Assembly (NCBI GenBank): GCA_021851405.1
Contig: JAJZDW010000002.1
Span: forward strand, 63,382-127,381
Length of the DNA stretch: 64,000 nt
Direction of reading: 5' to 3'
DNA from: Pseudomonadota bacterium
Lineage (GTDB): Bacteria; Pseudomonadota; Gammaproteobacteria; Steroidobacterales; Steroidobacteraceae
Both the position numbers and the translations under genes were made by a program. Of this stretch, positions 1 through 9,286 are shown one piece after another (the first letter of the stretch is position 1; each line of letters starts with the position of its first letter). Under the pieces are notes generated by a model. It was not told the origin of the DNA, ran no database searches, and saw only the letters and a list, made by a program, of their open reading frames with translations.

Positions 1-253
1 ATGAGCGGCCGCAGCCGCGGGATGCTCCGAGCGCCCGCAGTCGCAATGCGCCGCAGACCTCCCTCGCATCATACGCTCGATGTCGCCGCGGCAACGCAGC
101 CGTGGCGTGAATGCTGATCCCGGCCCGCGCATCAGACCCGTCGCGCGCACCGCCGACGCCGAACTTCGATCCACGATCACGCCCTGCGGCGCACCCTACA
201 GATGGACCGCACGCCCCCGCACTCGTTCCCGCTCGGCACGACCTCCGCCGGCG
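1..253. other. left-edge segment without a supportable gene
   Basis: No reading frame here has recognisable protein motifs or coding-like composition on either strand. The open frames that cross it are by-products of high GC content. It lies beyond the stop codon of the frameshifted ABC permease at 254, so it is probably the 3' flank of that operon. No tRNA, clear terminator or repeat was seen. Confidence 0.5.
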
Positions 254-1731
254 TCAGTCGCGTCCCAGATAGGGATGCGGCAAACGCCGTGCGGCGCGAC
301 GACCGAGTCCGGAAAGTGTCGAAAACCCGAAATAACACAGCAGCACGGCGGCGAACGCCACATGGCGCAGCCCGTCCGACGCAAACTCGACGGAGAACGT
401 TGCCACATTCAATCCACCGACGAAGACCAGCTGACCGATCACAGTCATCAGTCCGTAGCCCCAGGGCGGAACGGCGAGCTGACCGAGCGTGGCATACACG
501 ACGGCCACCTCGGCGGCCGGTGCGAGTCCGAGCACCAGGGCGAGCAACAGGGTGCGATTCACGTCCGGGGTGAGCAGCGCCTCGATCAGCACCGTCGCAG
601 CGATCAGCGGCAGCTGGCGCCGACGGATGTCGCCGAACAATACCCGCCGCAGTCGTGCGGCCTGCTCGCGCGCCGTGCCGGACCGGGGCAGCAGTGCCAA
701 GACCGCGAGTTCGCCCCCCGGCATGCGCCAGCGTCTGAGCACATGAGTCGCGCGCGTGAGAGTTCCAATGATCAGCACGATGCCCAGCCCGAAGACCGGC
801 AGCCCGAGGATCAGCGCCCGGAGCCCTCCGGACGACGCACCCGGATGCACAAACACCGGCACAAAGAGCAGCGCCAAGACGGCGATCACCCCGACCAGCG
901 GGGAGATGCGGCGCAGCGTACTCGCATGCGTCAGTGGCGAATATGGCCCGCCGAGTGCGATTCGCAGCGCACGCAACAGATCGGCCGGTCCGGCCTCGTG
1001 CAGCGCCACCTGCGGCTGCAGCCACGGCGGGATCTGCAGGCCGGACGCCTACCGAGGCCGTCCGCCGGAGCGGCGTGCAGGATGCGTGGGCGCCCCGTCC
1101 AGGTGGCAAACAGCATGATGGGCCGACTGAACCAGCCGATCGGACGGTGGGGGTGCTGTAGCACGCGCCGCCAGTTCCACGCACTGAACAACAGAGCAGG
1201 AGTGACGAAGGCCACACACACTTCGAGGAACCGCGGATCCTGCGGCGCAATCCCCCGCCAGTGCAGACTCGTGGCCAGCCCCTGCAGTAAGGGCATCAGC
1301 AGCAGCGCCAGCGCGACGACCCAAAACGGCAGCAGTGCGTACGCAATCCCTGCGGCGAGTCCGATCGCAAGCAGTTCGGTGAGCGGCGCCGGATGACCGC
1401 TCAGCACGGCCAGGAGAACGGCGCTCACCACCCACAGTGCGAGCGCATTGAGGCACACACTCAACGCCGTGGCGCGTTCGAGGCCTGGCAGGCACAGACG
1501 GCGCGCCTCGAGCGCGAGCCGTACCATCGACCCCAACAGCACTCCCATGGCCGCAAGCCAGAAGGCCAACACCACCCCGGCACCGAGCCACCCGGCGGGC
1601 CAGAGCGGTCGGGTCATGTGCAACACCAGGAGCGCACCTGACCACATCGCGAGCGCGGCGAACGCCATGATCCACGGCTTGTGCCGGTAGGACCCGCGCC
1701 ACGGCAGACCGAACACGAGGCGCATGTTCAC
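254..1731 (-). pseudogene. ABC-2 type transporter permease, split by a frameshift
   Basis: The membrane subunit of an ABC transporter whose ATPase lies directly upstream. The 5' part starts at GTG 1731 (overlapping the ATPase stop as GTGA) or ATG 1725 and encodes strongly hydrophobic helices at about residues 20-40, 47-70, 90-112 and 120-150. It reads sensibly to about position 1050 (LHAAPADGLG), then becomes Arg/Cys-rich nonsense ending at 931. From about 1047 a second frame, opened just after an in-frame TAG, continues as ASGLQIPPWLQPQ and then a further long hydrophobic half ending at 254. Together they give one protein of about 490 residues, so one indel near 1040-1055 explains the break. 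No homopolymer sits there, which argues mildly for a real mutation over a sequencing slip, but this cannot be settled here. The substrate is unknown. Confidence 0.7.
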
Positions 1732-2603
1732 GCCGCGATCTCCACGAACAGGTCCTCAAGACCCAGCGCGTCGAGCCGCGCGCCATCGAGCTGCACCGCC
1801 GCAGGCCAGTCCCCGCGCGCACCGCGTCCCACCACCAGCGTGAGACTACCGTCGCTGTGTACTCGCCGGCTGACGGGTGCATCAGGTGCCGCCGCGGCGT
1901 GTCGGGACGGCAGCCACAATCGCGCGTACCGCTCCTTGGTGTCATCGAGCGCGCAGTGCAGCAGCAGCTGTCCCGCGTGCAGCAGCGCAATTTGGGACGC
2001 CACCCGCTCCAAGTCGGACACGATGTGCGTCGAGAACAGCACCGTGCACCCATCCTCCCCGGCCCGCAGCGCCACTTCGCGCAGCAATTCACGACGCGCG
2101 ACGGGGTCGAGCGCTGCGGCCGGCTCATCGAGCACCAGCACATCCGGGCGGCAGGCGAGCGCACGGATCAGCTCCACGCGCTGACGCTCCCCCGGGGAGA
2201 GCTTGGCGAGCGGCCGGCCGGTCGGAATGTCCCACCGCGAGAGCGTCGCGCGCACGAACGCATCATCCCAGCGCGGGAAGAACCGTCCGACGAACGCGAG
2301 CATCTGCGTAGCGGTGAGCCAGGGGAATGCCTCCGGCTGTTGCGGCACGTAGGCAAGGCGCTCCTTGACCCGATCGGTCAACTGCAGGGCGGGCTCACCG
2401 AGCACCAGAGCACCGCCGCTGCTCGGCACCAGCAGGCCGAGGAGCGCGCGGATCAGTGTGGATTTGCCGGCCCCATTGCGCCCGATCAGTCCGAGCACGC
2501 TGCCGGCCTCGACTTTAAAGTCGACGCCACGCAGCGCAGTGCGCCCCTCATACGTGTGCCACAGACCTTGCGCCGTCAGCGGCGCGGAGTTCGACTCGGA
2601 CAT
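1728..2603 (-). CDS. ABC transporter ATP-binding protein (YtrB-like)
   Basis: The 291-residue ATPase powers an ABC transporter with the adjacent permease at the cytoplasmic membrane. Walker A GRNGAGKST is at residues 41-49, the Q-loop near 88-89 (PQQ), the signature LSPGERQ at 135-141, Walker B VLVLDEP at 155-161 and the H-loop STH at 191-193. About 90 residues follow the nucleotide-binding domain, a tail common in ABC-2 exporter ATPases. It begins 3 bp after the GntR regulator stop and its own stop overlaps the permease start, so the three genes form one operon. GntR regulators of the YtrA subfamily typically control such ABC genes, so the regulator next door probably represses this transporter. 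Substrate unknown. Confidence 0.9.
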   Translation of the reverse strand: MSESNSAPLTAQGLWHTYEGRTALRGVDFKVEAGSVLGLIGRNGAGKSTLIRALLGLLVPSSGGALVLGEPALQLTDRVKERLAYVPQQPEAFPWLTATQMLAFVGRFFPRWDDAFVRATLSRWDIPTGRPLAKLSPGERQRVELIRALACRPDVLVLDEPAAALDPVARRELLREVALRAGEDGCTVLFSTHIVSDLERVASQIALLHAGQLLLHCALDDTKERYARLWLPSRHAAAAPDAPVSRRVHSDGSLTLVVGRGARGDWPAAVQLDGARLDALGLEDLFVEIAA

Positions 2604-2606
2604 GAC

Positions 2607-2990
2607 TCACTCCCCCAACAGCTTCCCCAGCCGCCGCAATACCAAGTCGGCGGGCAATTCCAGCTCCTGCACCTGGCGCGAGAGCGCCAGCAGCAGCGGC
2701 TCGAGCAGCGCGAGCCGTTCGCTCTGCGAGCGCGTGCGCCCGCTCTGTGCAGCCACGACCATACCCTTGCCGCGCAGCCGCTTCAGCAGCCCCTCGGCCT
2801 CTGCCAGGCCGTAGGCTCGCGACACGGTCATGGGATTCACCGCGTGCATCACGGCCACCTCGCGCACCGAGGGCAGCGGCTCGCCCTCGGCAAGCTGGCC
2901 GGCGGCAATCAGCCGGCGCAGCTGCTCGAGGATCTGGCGGTAGATCGGCTCCGGCGCGCTCGGCTGGATGTTCAGCATCGATGCATCCAT
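2607..2990 (-). CDS. GntR-family regulator, YtrA subfamily
   Basis: A 127-residue repressor-like protein with an N-terminal winged helix (residues about 12-80, with IYRQILEQLRRLIAAGQL, then SVREVAVMHAVNPMTVSRAY as the helix-turn-helix) and a short C-terminal helical region. The very small effector domain is typical of YtrA-type GntR proteins, which sit at the head of ABC-transporter operons and bind their own promoter. ATG 2990 is preferred because a good -10/-35 pair and an inverted repeat lie directly upstream and no Shine-Dalgarno exists; an in-frame ATG at 2978 is the alternative. It is first in the operon with the ATPase and permease. The effector cannot be told; in other bacteria such systems often respond to envelope-active compounds. 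Confidence 0.88.
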   Translation of the reverse strand: MDASMLNIQPSAPEPIYRQILEQLRRLIAAGQLAEGEPLPSVREVAVMHAVNPMTVSRAYGLAEAEGLLKRLRGKGMVVAAQSGRTRSQSERLALLEPLLLALSRQVQELELPADLVLRRLGKLLGE

Positions 2991-3026
2991 GTGTATTAAT
3001 ATACCAATACACCCGACCGGGAGCAA
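2991..3026 (-). promoter_or_regulatory. promoter with overlapping inverted-repeat operator for the GntR-ABC operon
   Basis: Reading the minus strand toward the gntR gene there is a -35 TTGCTC (3026-3021), a 17-bp spacer and a -10 TATATT (3003-2998), then only seven bases, AATACAC, before ATG 2990. The arms GTGTATT (2991-2997) and AATACAC (3006-3012) form a 7-bp inverted repeat with an 8-bp spacer covering the -10 box and start region. This layout suits autorepression by the GntR protein. The predicted transcription start falls at or within a base or two of the ATG, so the mRNA would be leaderless. Confidence 0.65.
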
Positions 3027-3095
3027 ATCCCGCCAGGTGAGCGTACCCAGACGATATTGCGGGTCCGTGACCCTCGCGCCGGGCGGCGATTGGAT

Positions 3096-3101
3096 TACAA
3101 T
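3096..3101 (+). promoter_or_regulatory. putative -10 element upstream of the SPFH gene cluster
   Basis: TACAAT lies in an otherwise GC-rich divergent region between the GntR promoter and the SPFH gene, about 130 bp before its start codon. The same hexamer is found close upstream of several other genes in this window (near 8255, 30913, 32698 and 53330). No convincing -35 accompanies it. It would give an untranslated leader of about 125 nt. Confidence 0.35.
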
Positions 3102-3231
3102 CGCACCGGCGCTGCAGACAGGACCCTGGGCGCGACCGGGTCCGCGACGACCCAACACAAGAACACCGCACGGCGCGCAGCGGTTCTCTGCAACAAGCGC
3201 CGGACCGACCCCCTCATACAGGAGACGGACA

Positions 3232-4086
3232 ATGGCATTGACCCGACAGGTAGTCTCGACGCTCAATCCGGACGGCACGGACGTGATGGGACCGAACATC
3301 CTCGCGTTTCATTATCCGGACCAGAATCTCGTCTCGGGCAGCCTGCTCACCGTGGAGGCCAACCACTTCGCGGTGCTCAAATCACGCGGCGCGGTGCTCG
3401 GCGTGTACGACACCGGCCAGTTCCCCATCCAAACGCCCGACAAGCCGCTGATCGGCAGCTTCGTGACCGGATTCTTCGGCGGCCAGTCGCCCTGGCAGTA
3501 CGAGGTGCTCTACGTCAACCGCGCCAAGCTTCTGGTGCGCAGCGCAGGCCTGGCGACGTCGGCCGAGATGGCCGAGATGCAGTACCAGGTCGAGTACTAC
3601 GTGCACGTCGACACCAAGGACGGCGCGCTGAAGCTCGTGACGCACATGCCGTTCGCCAAGCACTTCATTTCCACCGACGAAGTGGCGAGCTACGCGGGCC
3701 CCGTGGTCGAGCAGGCGATCAATCAGGTCGTACAGGTCACTCCGATGGAGAAGATCAACGAGCACATCCATGAGATCGTCGAGCTCGTCAAACAGCACCT
3801 GGCGGATTTCCTCAGCGTGTACGGCATCACGCTGAACGACGCCAAGGTCCTGATCCTGCCGAAGGACGAGCGCATGCGCGAGCTGATCTCACTGCGCGCG
3901 TTCGGTCTGTCCGAACTCGATGCGGTGCGCTACTACGTCGCGCTGAAGATGGCCGAGAAGGGCTTGGTCTCGGCGCCGAACGCCGCGGTCGGCCAGCCGT
4001 TTTTCATCGGCGGGTCCACCATGGGCACCTTCCCCGTCGGCTACGCGCTGCAGCCGAGCGGAGCAGGCCCGAAACCGGGCAACTGA
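3232..4086 (+). CDS. SPFH-domain protein (virion core protein-like, YdjI type)
   Basis: A 284-residue protein belonging by sequence character to the bacterial SPFH/'virion core protein' family: a beta-rich N-terminal half (about 20-170, containing KSRGAVLGVYDTGQFPIQTP and FFGGQSPWQYEVLYVNRAK), a charged helical segment (about 170-235) and a Gly/Pro-rich tail. No signal peptide or membrane segment is evident, and the zinc-ribbon tail found in many relatives is absent. ATG 3232 is chosen because GGAGAC lies 6 bp upstream; upstream in-frame codons lack coding character. It is followed by an unknown helical protein and a membrane-anchored prohibitin-like protein in the same direction, so a role in membrane-associated scaffolding is plausible but inferred. 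Its exact function is not established for the family. Confidence 0.75.
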   Translation: MALTRQVVSTLNPDGTDVMGPNILAFHYPDQNLVSGSLLTVEANHFAVLKSRGAVLGVYDTGQFPIQTPDKPLIGSFVTGFFGGQSPWQYEVLYVNRAKLLVRSAGLATSAEMAEMQYQVEYYVHVDTKDGALKLVTHMPFAKHFISTDEVASYAGPVVEQAINQVVQVTPMEKINEHIHEIVELVKQHLADFLSVYGITLNDAKVLILPKDERMRELISLRAFGLSELDAVRYYVALKMAEKGLVSAPNAAVGQPFFIGGSTMGTFPVGYALQPSGAGPKPGN

Positions 4087-4100
4087 CCCTGAGCGGTCTG

Positions 4101-4122
4101 GCCGGCGGCGGTGGCCGCCGGC
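4101..4122 (+). terminator. intergenic hairpin after the first SPFH gene
   Basis: GCCGGCGGC (4101-4109) and GCCGCCGGC (4114-4122) form a perfect 9-bp stem with a 4-nt loop just after the SPFH stop codon and 20 bp before the next gene. There is no T-tract, so it may act as an attenuator or mRNA-end stabiliser instead of a full terminator. Confidence 0.4.
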
Positions 4123-4142
4123 TGCGCCGCGGAGCCTAGAGC

Positions 4143-4706
4143 ATGGAACTGAAAAGCACCGCCAACCCGATCGATGCGGCCGGCCCCGTCAAACAGGTCC
4201 TCGCCAACCTGTTCTACGGCTGGGGTTACAACTTCTACCGCCGCGAGAATCAGCTGCGCGCCGATGATCTGTTGATCCGCGGCAAACTGAGTGAGCTGCT
4301 CGGACAGTGCCGCACGCACGCCGCGCAACTGGAGTCGGACTTCCGGCGCGAACACCTCTCGCCGCCGACCCGGGAGCATCCCTTCCCCGATGCCGCCGCG
4401 GTGAGCGCCGCACAGGTGCTCGAGCGCGCCGCACACAAGATCGACGCTCTCGAGACGACCATCCGCACCGCGCCGGTGCCCGAGATGGACCGCATCCACC
4501 AGCGGCATCGCAACGAGCGCACCACGCTCGAACAGCTGGTCGCCGCCGACAGCGACCTCGTGCTCGCCGTGGTGAACCTGCGCGACAGCATCCTCGCGCT
4601 CACCGACGGCGCGAGCGCAGCAGCACAGCTTCAGCCGCTGCTCGCCGCACAGGACATCCAGGCGCTCTGGAACCGGCGCGAGCAGATTCTCTCGGTCCTG
4701 CAATGA
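4143..4706 (+). CDS. uncharacterised helical protein between two SPFH genes
   Basis: 187 residues, not recognised. It begins with NLFYGWGYNFYRRENQLRADD and continues as long, charged, Ala/Leu-rich stretches (about 40-180) that look alpha-helical with coiled-coil character. There is no signal peptide, membrane helix or cysteine motif, apart from one Cys near residue 60. It lies 56 bp after one SPFH gene and 16 bp before a prohibitin-like gene on the same strand, so it is probably cotranscribed with both. By context it could be a cytosolic partner that links or regulates the two SPFH proteins; that is inference only. Codon use matches its neighbours. Confidence 0.7.
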   Translation: MELKSTANPIDAAGPVKQVLANLFYGWGYNFYRRENQLRADDLLIRGKLSELLGQCRTHAAQLESDFRREHLSPPTREHPFPDAAAVSAAQVLERAAHKIDALETTIRTAPVPEMDRIHQRHRNERTTLEQLVAADSDLVLAVVNLRDSILALTDGASAAAQLQPLLAAQDIQALWNRREQILSVLQ

Positions 4707-4722
4707 ACATGGAGACTTCCCG

Positions 4723-5550
4723 ATGAGTGCCCAACGACCCCACCTGCCCCCGCCGAACAGTCGACTGATCGTCCTCGGCATCGCCGTGCTCGCCGCCCTG
4801 GTCCTCGCCGGCGGCGCATTCGTTCAAATTGGCCCCGGCGAGCGCGGCGTGCTCATGACCTTCGGTGCGGTGCAGCCCGGGGTGCTCGATCCGGGCCTGC
4901 ACCTGAAAATACCGTTCATGCAGAGTGTTGCGCACATGAACGTGCAGGTGCAGAACGCTCTGGACACCGAGACGGCCGCGAGCCTTGATCTGCAGAACGT
5001 CTCGACGACCGTCGCGACCAACTGGCACATCCTGCCCGGGGATGCCGAGTGGGTCTATCAGCACATCGGCAGTGAGCCGCAGCTGATCCGCAAGGTGATC
5101 CACCCGGCGATCAGTAACGCCGTCAAGGCGGTCAACGCCCATTTCAATGCCCAGGACTTGATCGTCGAGCGCGACGAGGTCCGCAACCAGATCGAAAGTC
5201 AGATCCGCACCGCGCTCGCGCCGTTTCGGGTGGTGGTCGATGCGGTGAACATCACCGACTTCCATTTCAGTCGACAGTTCGCCGCAGCCATCGAGGAGAA
5301 GCAGGTGGCGCAGCAGCGTGCGCTGCAGGCCGAATACGAACTGCAGAAGGCGAAGGTCGTCGCCCAGCAGCGCATCGTCGAGGCGACCGCGCAGTCGCAG
5401 GCGCAGAAGCTGCTGCAGACCACGCTCACGCCCGAATTGATTCAGCAGGAAGCGGTCAACAAGTGGAACGGCCATCTGCCGCAGGTGGTCGGGGGTCGCG
5501 GCGTGCTGCCGATCATCGGCAATATCACCACGCCGGCGGTGGCCCACTAG
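4723..5550 (+). CDS. prohibitin-family SPFH membrane protein
   Basis: 275 residues. One membrane anchor spans about residues 14-35 (LIVLGIAVLAALVLAGGAFV), followed by the SPFH/band-7 domain (about 35-200; IGPGERGVLMTFGAVQPGVL and PGLHLKIPFMQSV are typical prohibitin motifs) and a long helical region rich in Gln/Ala (about 200-250; EEKQVAQQRALQAEYELQKA) that normally drives oligomerisation into rings. It resembles stand-alone bacterial prohibitins more than HflC; no hflK partner is adjacent. Such proteins form membrane rings that organise lipids or control membrane proteases. It is the last gene of the apparent three-gene SPFH unit and meets gnd head-on at a perfect palindrome. Confidence 0.88.
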   Translation: MSAQRPHLPPPNSRLIVLGIAVLAALVLAGGAFVQIGPGERGVLMTFGAVQPGVLDPGLHLKIPFMQSVAHMNVQVQNALDTETAASLDLQNVSTTVATNWHILPGDAEWVYQHIGSEPQLIRKVIHPAISNAVKAVNAHFNAQDLIVERDEVRNQIESQIRTALAPFRVVVDAVNITDFHFSRQFAAAIEEKQVAQQRALQAEYELQKAKVVAQQRIVEATAQSQAQKLLQTTLTPELIQQEAVNKWNGHLPQVVGGRGVLPIIGNITTPAVAH

Positions 5551-5556
5551 ATCTCA

Positions 5557-5592
5557 GCGTCGGGCCGGCGGAGCGCTCCGCCGGCCCGACGC
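5557..5592. terminator. perfect 36-bp palindrome between convergent genes
   Basis: The left arm GCGTCGGGCCGGCGGAGC (5557-5574) is followed immediately by its exact reverse complement (5575-5592). It sits between the stop codons of the prohibitin-like gene (plus) and the gnd-like gene (minus). Either transcript would fold it into a very stable hairpin, so a bidirectional terminator is likely, but no T-tract follows on either strand. Confidence 0.65.
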
Positions 5593-5600
5593 GATCGGTC

Positions 5601-6617
5601 TCAGCCCTTGCGCTCCTCGTGGCCGCCGAACCCCAGGCGCATCGCCGAGAGCACCTTGTCGGCGAACTCGCCCGTGCCGCGCGAGGTGAAGCGGGCGTAG
5701 AGGGCCGCGCTCAGCACGTTCGCCGGCACACCCATGTCGATCGCGGCCTGCACCGTCCAGCGCCCCTCGCCCGAGTCCGACACGCGCCCGCTGAAATTCG
5801 AAAGGGTCGAATCAGAGGCCAGGGCGCGCGCGGTGAGATCGAGCAGGCGCGAGGAAATGATGCTGCCATGGCGCCACACCTCGGTGATGGCGGGGAGATC
5901 GAACCGGTACTGAAAGCGCCGCGGGTGCTCGAGCGGGGTGGTCTCGGCATCCGCCGAGTGCGCCGCGCGCAAGCCCGCATCGGCGTTCTGCAGCACGCTC
6001 AGGCCCTCGGCGTAGGCCGCCATGACGCCGTACTCGATGCCGTTGTGCACCATCTTCACGAAGTGGCCGGCGCCGCTCGGCCCGCAGTACAGGTAGCCCA
6101 TCGGAGCGGTGTCCGCTGCGGTGCGCGCACGGCCGACGGCCGGCGGGATGCGCCCGCCCGGGGACAGCGTGGCGAAGATCGGTTCGAGTTTCTCGAACGT
6201 GCTCTGCTCACCCCCGACCATCAGGCAGTACCCCTGCTCGAGGCCGAGCACCCCGCCGCTGGTCCCGACGTCGAGGTAGTGAATCCCCCCACTGCGCAGC
6301 TCATCGGCGCGGCGGATGTCATCGGAATAATGCGAGTTGCCGCCGTCGACCAGCGTATCCCCGGGCGAGAGCAGCGGACGCAGCCGTGTGATCACGGCGT
6401 CGACCGCCGCCGCCGGCACCATGATCCACACGGCGCGCGGCGCCGGCAGCTGCGCAATGAGGTCGACCGCCGAACTCACCCCGATCGCCCCGACCGCCGC
6501 GGCGGCCTGCACCGCCGGCGTGGACTGGTCGTAGGCCACGCACTCGTGACCGTCCTCGATCAGCCGGCGCACCATGTAGGCGCCCATCCGGCCAAGCCCA
6601 ATCATGCCTATCCGCAT
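5601..6617 (-). CDS. gnd: 6-phosphogluconate dehydrogenase, decarboxylating (short form)
   Basis: Oxidises 6-phosphogluconate to ribulose 5-phosphate and CO2, reducing NAD(P)+. The 338-residue protein has the N-terminal dinucleotide fold GLGRMG (7-12), the substrate motif DGGNS (91-95), GTSGGVLG (118-125) and the catalytic segment HFVKMVHNG with Lys188 and Asn192. At 338 residues it is the shorter type (YqeC/GndA-like), which is often NAD-preferring; the cofactor cannot be settled by eye. No zwf or edd genes are nearby; it is followed on the same strand by murA upstream, with about 50 bp between them, so it may be transcribed alone or from the murA promoter. Its 3' end meets the prohibitin-like gene at a palindrome. 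Confidence 0.9.
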   Translation of the reverse strand: MRIGMIGLGRMGAYMVRRLIEDGHECVAYDQSTPAVQAAAAVGAIGVSSAVDLIAQLPAPRAVWIMVPAAAVDAVITRLRPLLSPGDTLVDGGNSHYSDDIRRADELRSGGIHYLDVGTSGGVLGLEQGYCLMVGGEQSTFEKLEPIFATLSPGGRIPPAVGRARTAADTAPMGYLYCGPSGAGHFVKMVHNGIEYGVMAAYAEGLSVLQNADAGLRAAHSADAETTPLEHPRRFQYRFDLPAITEVWRHGSIISSRLLDLTARALASDSTLSNFSGRVSDSGEGRWTVQAAIDMGVPANVLSAALYARFTSRGTGEFADKVLSAMRLGFGGHEERKG

Positions 6618-6666
6618 AGTCCCCCCCGATCAATGCTCCGCGGCCGGCTGCGCAGCGCCCGGACCG

Positions 6667-8161
<1,495 letters not shown>

Positions 8162-8167
8162 GCACCC

Positions 8168-8173
8168 ATATTA
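8168..8173 (-). promoter_or_regulatory. -10-like element 6 nt from the bolA-type start
   Basis: On the minus strand TAATAT is followed by GGGTGC and then the ATG at 8161. No purine-rich ribosome-binding site exists between them. A transcription start 6-7 nt after the -10 would fall on the ATG itself. No good -35 hexamer is visible. Confidence 0.45.
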
Positions 8174-8254
8174 ATCGACGGGGCCGCACCGTGCTGCCCC
8201 AAACCCAGGCCGCTCAGCGGTGCGGAACGGGCCGGAGGGCCGAGGCGGACTTGC

Positions 8255-8260
8255 TACAAT
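8255..8260 (+). promoter_or_regulatory. -10-like TACAAT 8 nt from the kdsD start
   Basis: TACAAT is followed by eight bases (TCCGGGTC) and then ATG 8269. The only purine-rich stretch (GGAGGG at 8234-8239) lies upstream of the -10 and so would not be in the transcript. This suggests a leaderless or nearly leaderless kdsD mRNA heading the Kdo/LPS-transport operon. Confidence 0.45.
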
Positions 8261-8268
8261 TCCGGGTC

Positions 8269-9267
8269 ATGAACGCCGCTGCCGAATCCGCCGACGCCAC
8301 CGACCAGAGCCTGCTGGCCGCCGCGCAGCGCGCGCTCTCGATCGAGGCACAGGCCGTCCAGGCGCTCTTGGCGCGGCTCGATGGGCGCTTCGCGGCCGCC
8401 TGCCGCCTGTGCCTGAACTGCCAGGGCCGGGTGGTGGTCACCGGAATCGGCAAATCCGGCCACGTGGCGCGCAAGGTCGCCGCAACCCTCGCCAGCACCG
8501 GCAGCCCGGCCTTCTTCCTGCATCCGGCCGAGGCCAGCCACGGCGACCTGGGCGTGATCACGCGCACCGACCTGGTGCTGGCGCTGTCGAATTCGGGGGA
8601 GACCCCGGAGGTGCTGCTGCTGCTGCCGCACCTGGCGCGCCTCGGGGTGCCGCTGATCGCCATGGTCGGCACGCCCGACTCGACCCTGGGCCGCGCCGCC
8701 GCGGTGGTGCTCGACGTGAGCGTGCCGGAAGAAGCCTGCCCGCTGAACCTCGCGCCGACCGCGAGCACGACCGCGGCGCTCGCCATGGGCGATGCGCTTG
8801 CGGTGGCGGTCTTGGGCGCCCGCGGCTTCACCAAGCAGGACTTTGCCCGCTCGCACCCCGGCGGCAGGCTCGGCCGCCAGTTGCTGCTGCGGGTCGAGCA
8901 GCTGATGCGCACCGGGGCGGCGTTGCCCGAGGTACGTCCCGAGGCCCCGCTCGGGCTGGGGTTGCTCGAGATGTCGCGCAAGGGACTCGGCATGACCGTC
9001 ATCACCGATACCGAACATCGCATCTGCGGGGTGTTCACCGATGGGGACCTGCGCCGCGCGCTCGACCGGCAGATCGATGTGCACCATGCGACGATGCGCG
9101 AGGTGATGACTTCGCCCTGCAAGAGCATCGGCCCGCGGGAACTGGCCGCCGAGGCGGTCCACCAGATGGAAGTGCACGGCATTACCGCGCTGCCGGTCGC
9201 CGACGCACAGGGCCGGCTGGTCGGGGCGCTCAACGTGCACGACTTGTTGCGCGCCGGCGTCGTATGA
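8269..9267 (+). CDS. kdsD: arabinose 5-phosphate isomerase
   Basis: Interconverts ribulose 5-phosphate and arabinose 5-phosphate, the first step toward Kdo for LPS. 332 residues, close to the E. coli enzyme's 328: a SIS sugar-isomerase domain (about 40-185; GIGKSGHVARK at 59-69 and HPAEASHGDLG around 85-94) followed by two CBS domains (about 205-325). ATG 8269 is preferred over the upstream in-frame start because the protein begins like its family there and a -10 element lies just before. It is the first gene of kdsD-kdsC-lptC-lptA-lptB-rpoN, with kdsC starting 20 bp downstream. Confidence 0.95.
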   Translation: MNAAAESADATDQSLLAAAQRALSIEAQAVQALLARLDGRFAAACRLCLNCQGRVVVTGIGKSGHVARKVAATLASTGSPAFFLHPAEASHGDLGVITRTDLVLALSNSGETPEVLLLLPHLARLGVPLIAMVGTPDSTLGRAAAVVLDVSVPEEACPLNLAPTASTTAALAMGDALAVAVLGARGFTKQDFARSHPGGRLGRQLLLRVEQLMRTGAALPEVRPEAPLGLGLLEMSRKGLGMTVITDTEHRICGVFTDGDLRRALDRQIDVHHATMREVMTSPCKSIGPRELAAEAVHQMEVHGITALPVADAQGRLVGALNVHDLLRAGVV

Positions 9268-9286
9268 GCTGCGCGTCGAGCCGTTC

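Noticed and set aside
177-1250. Minus-strand frame of 357 codons overlapping the ABC permease
   Set aside because: It is Arg/Ala/Cys-rich nonsense out of frame with both recognised hydrophobic halves.
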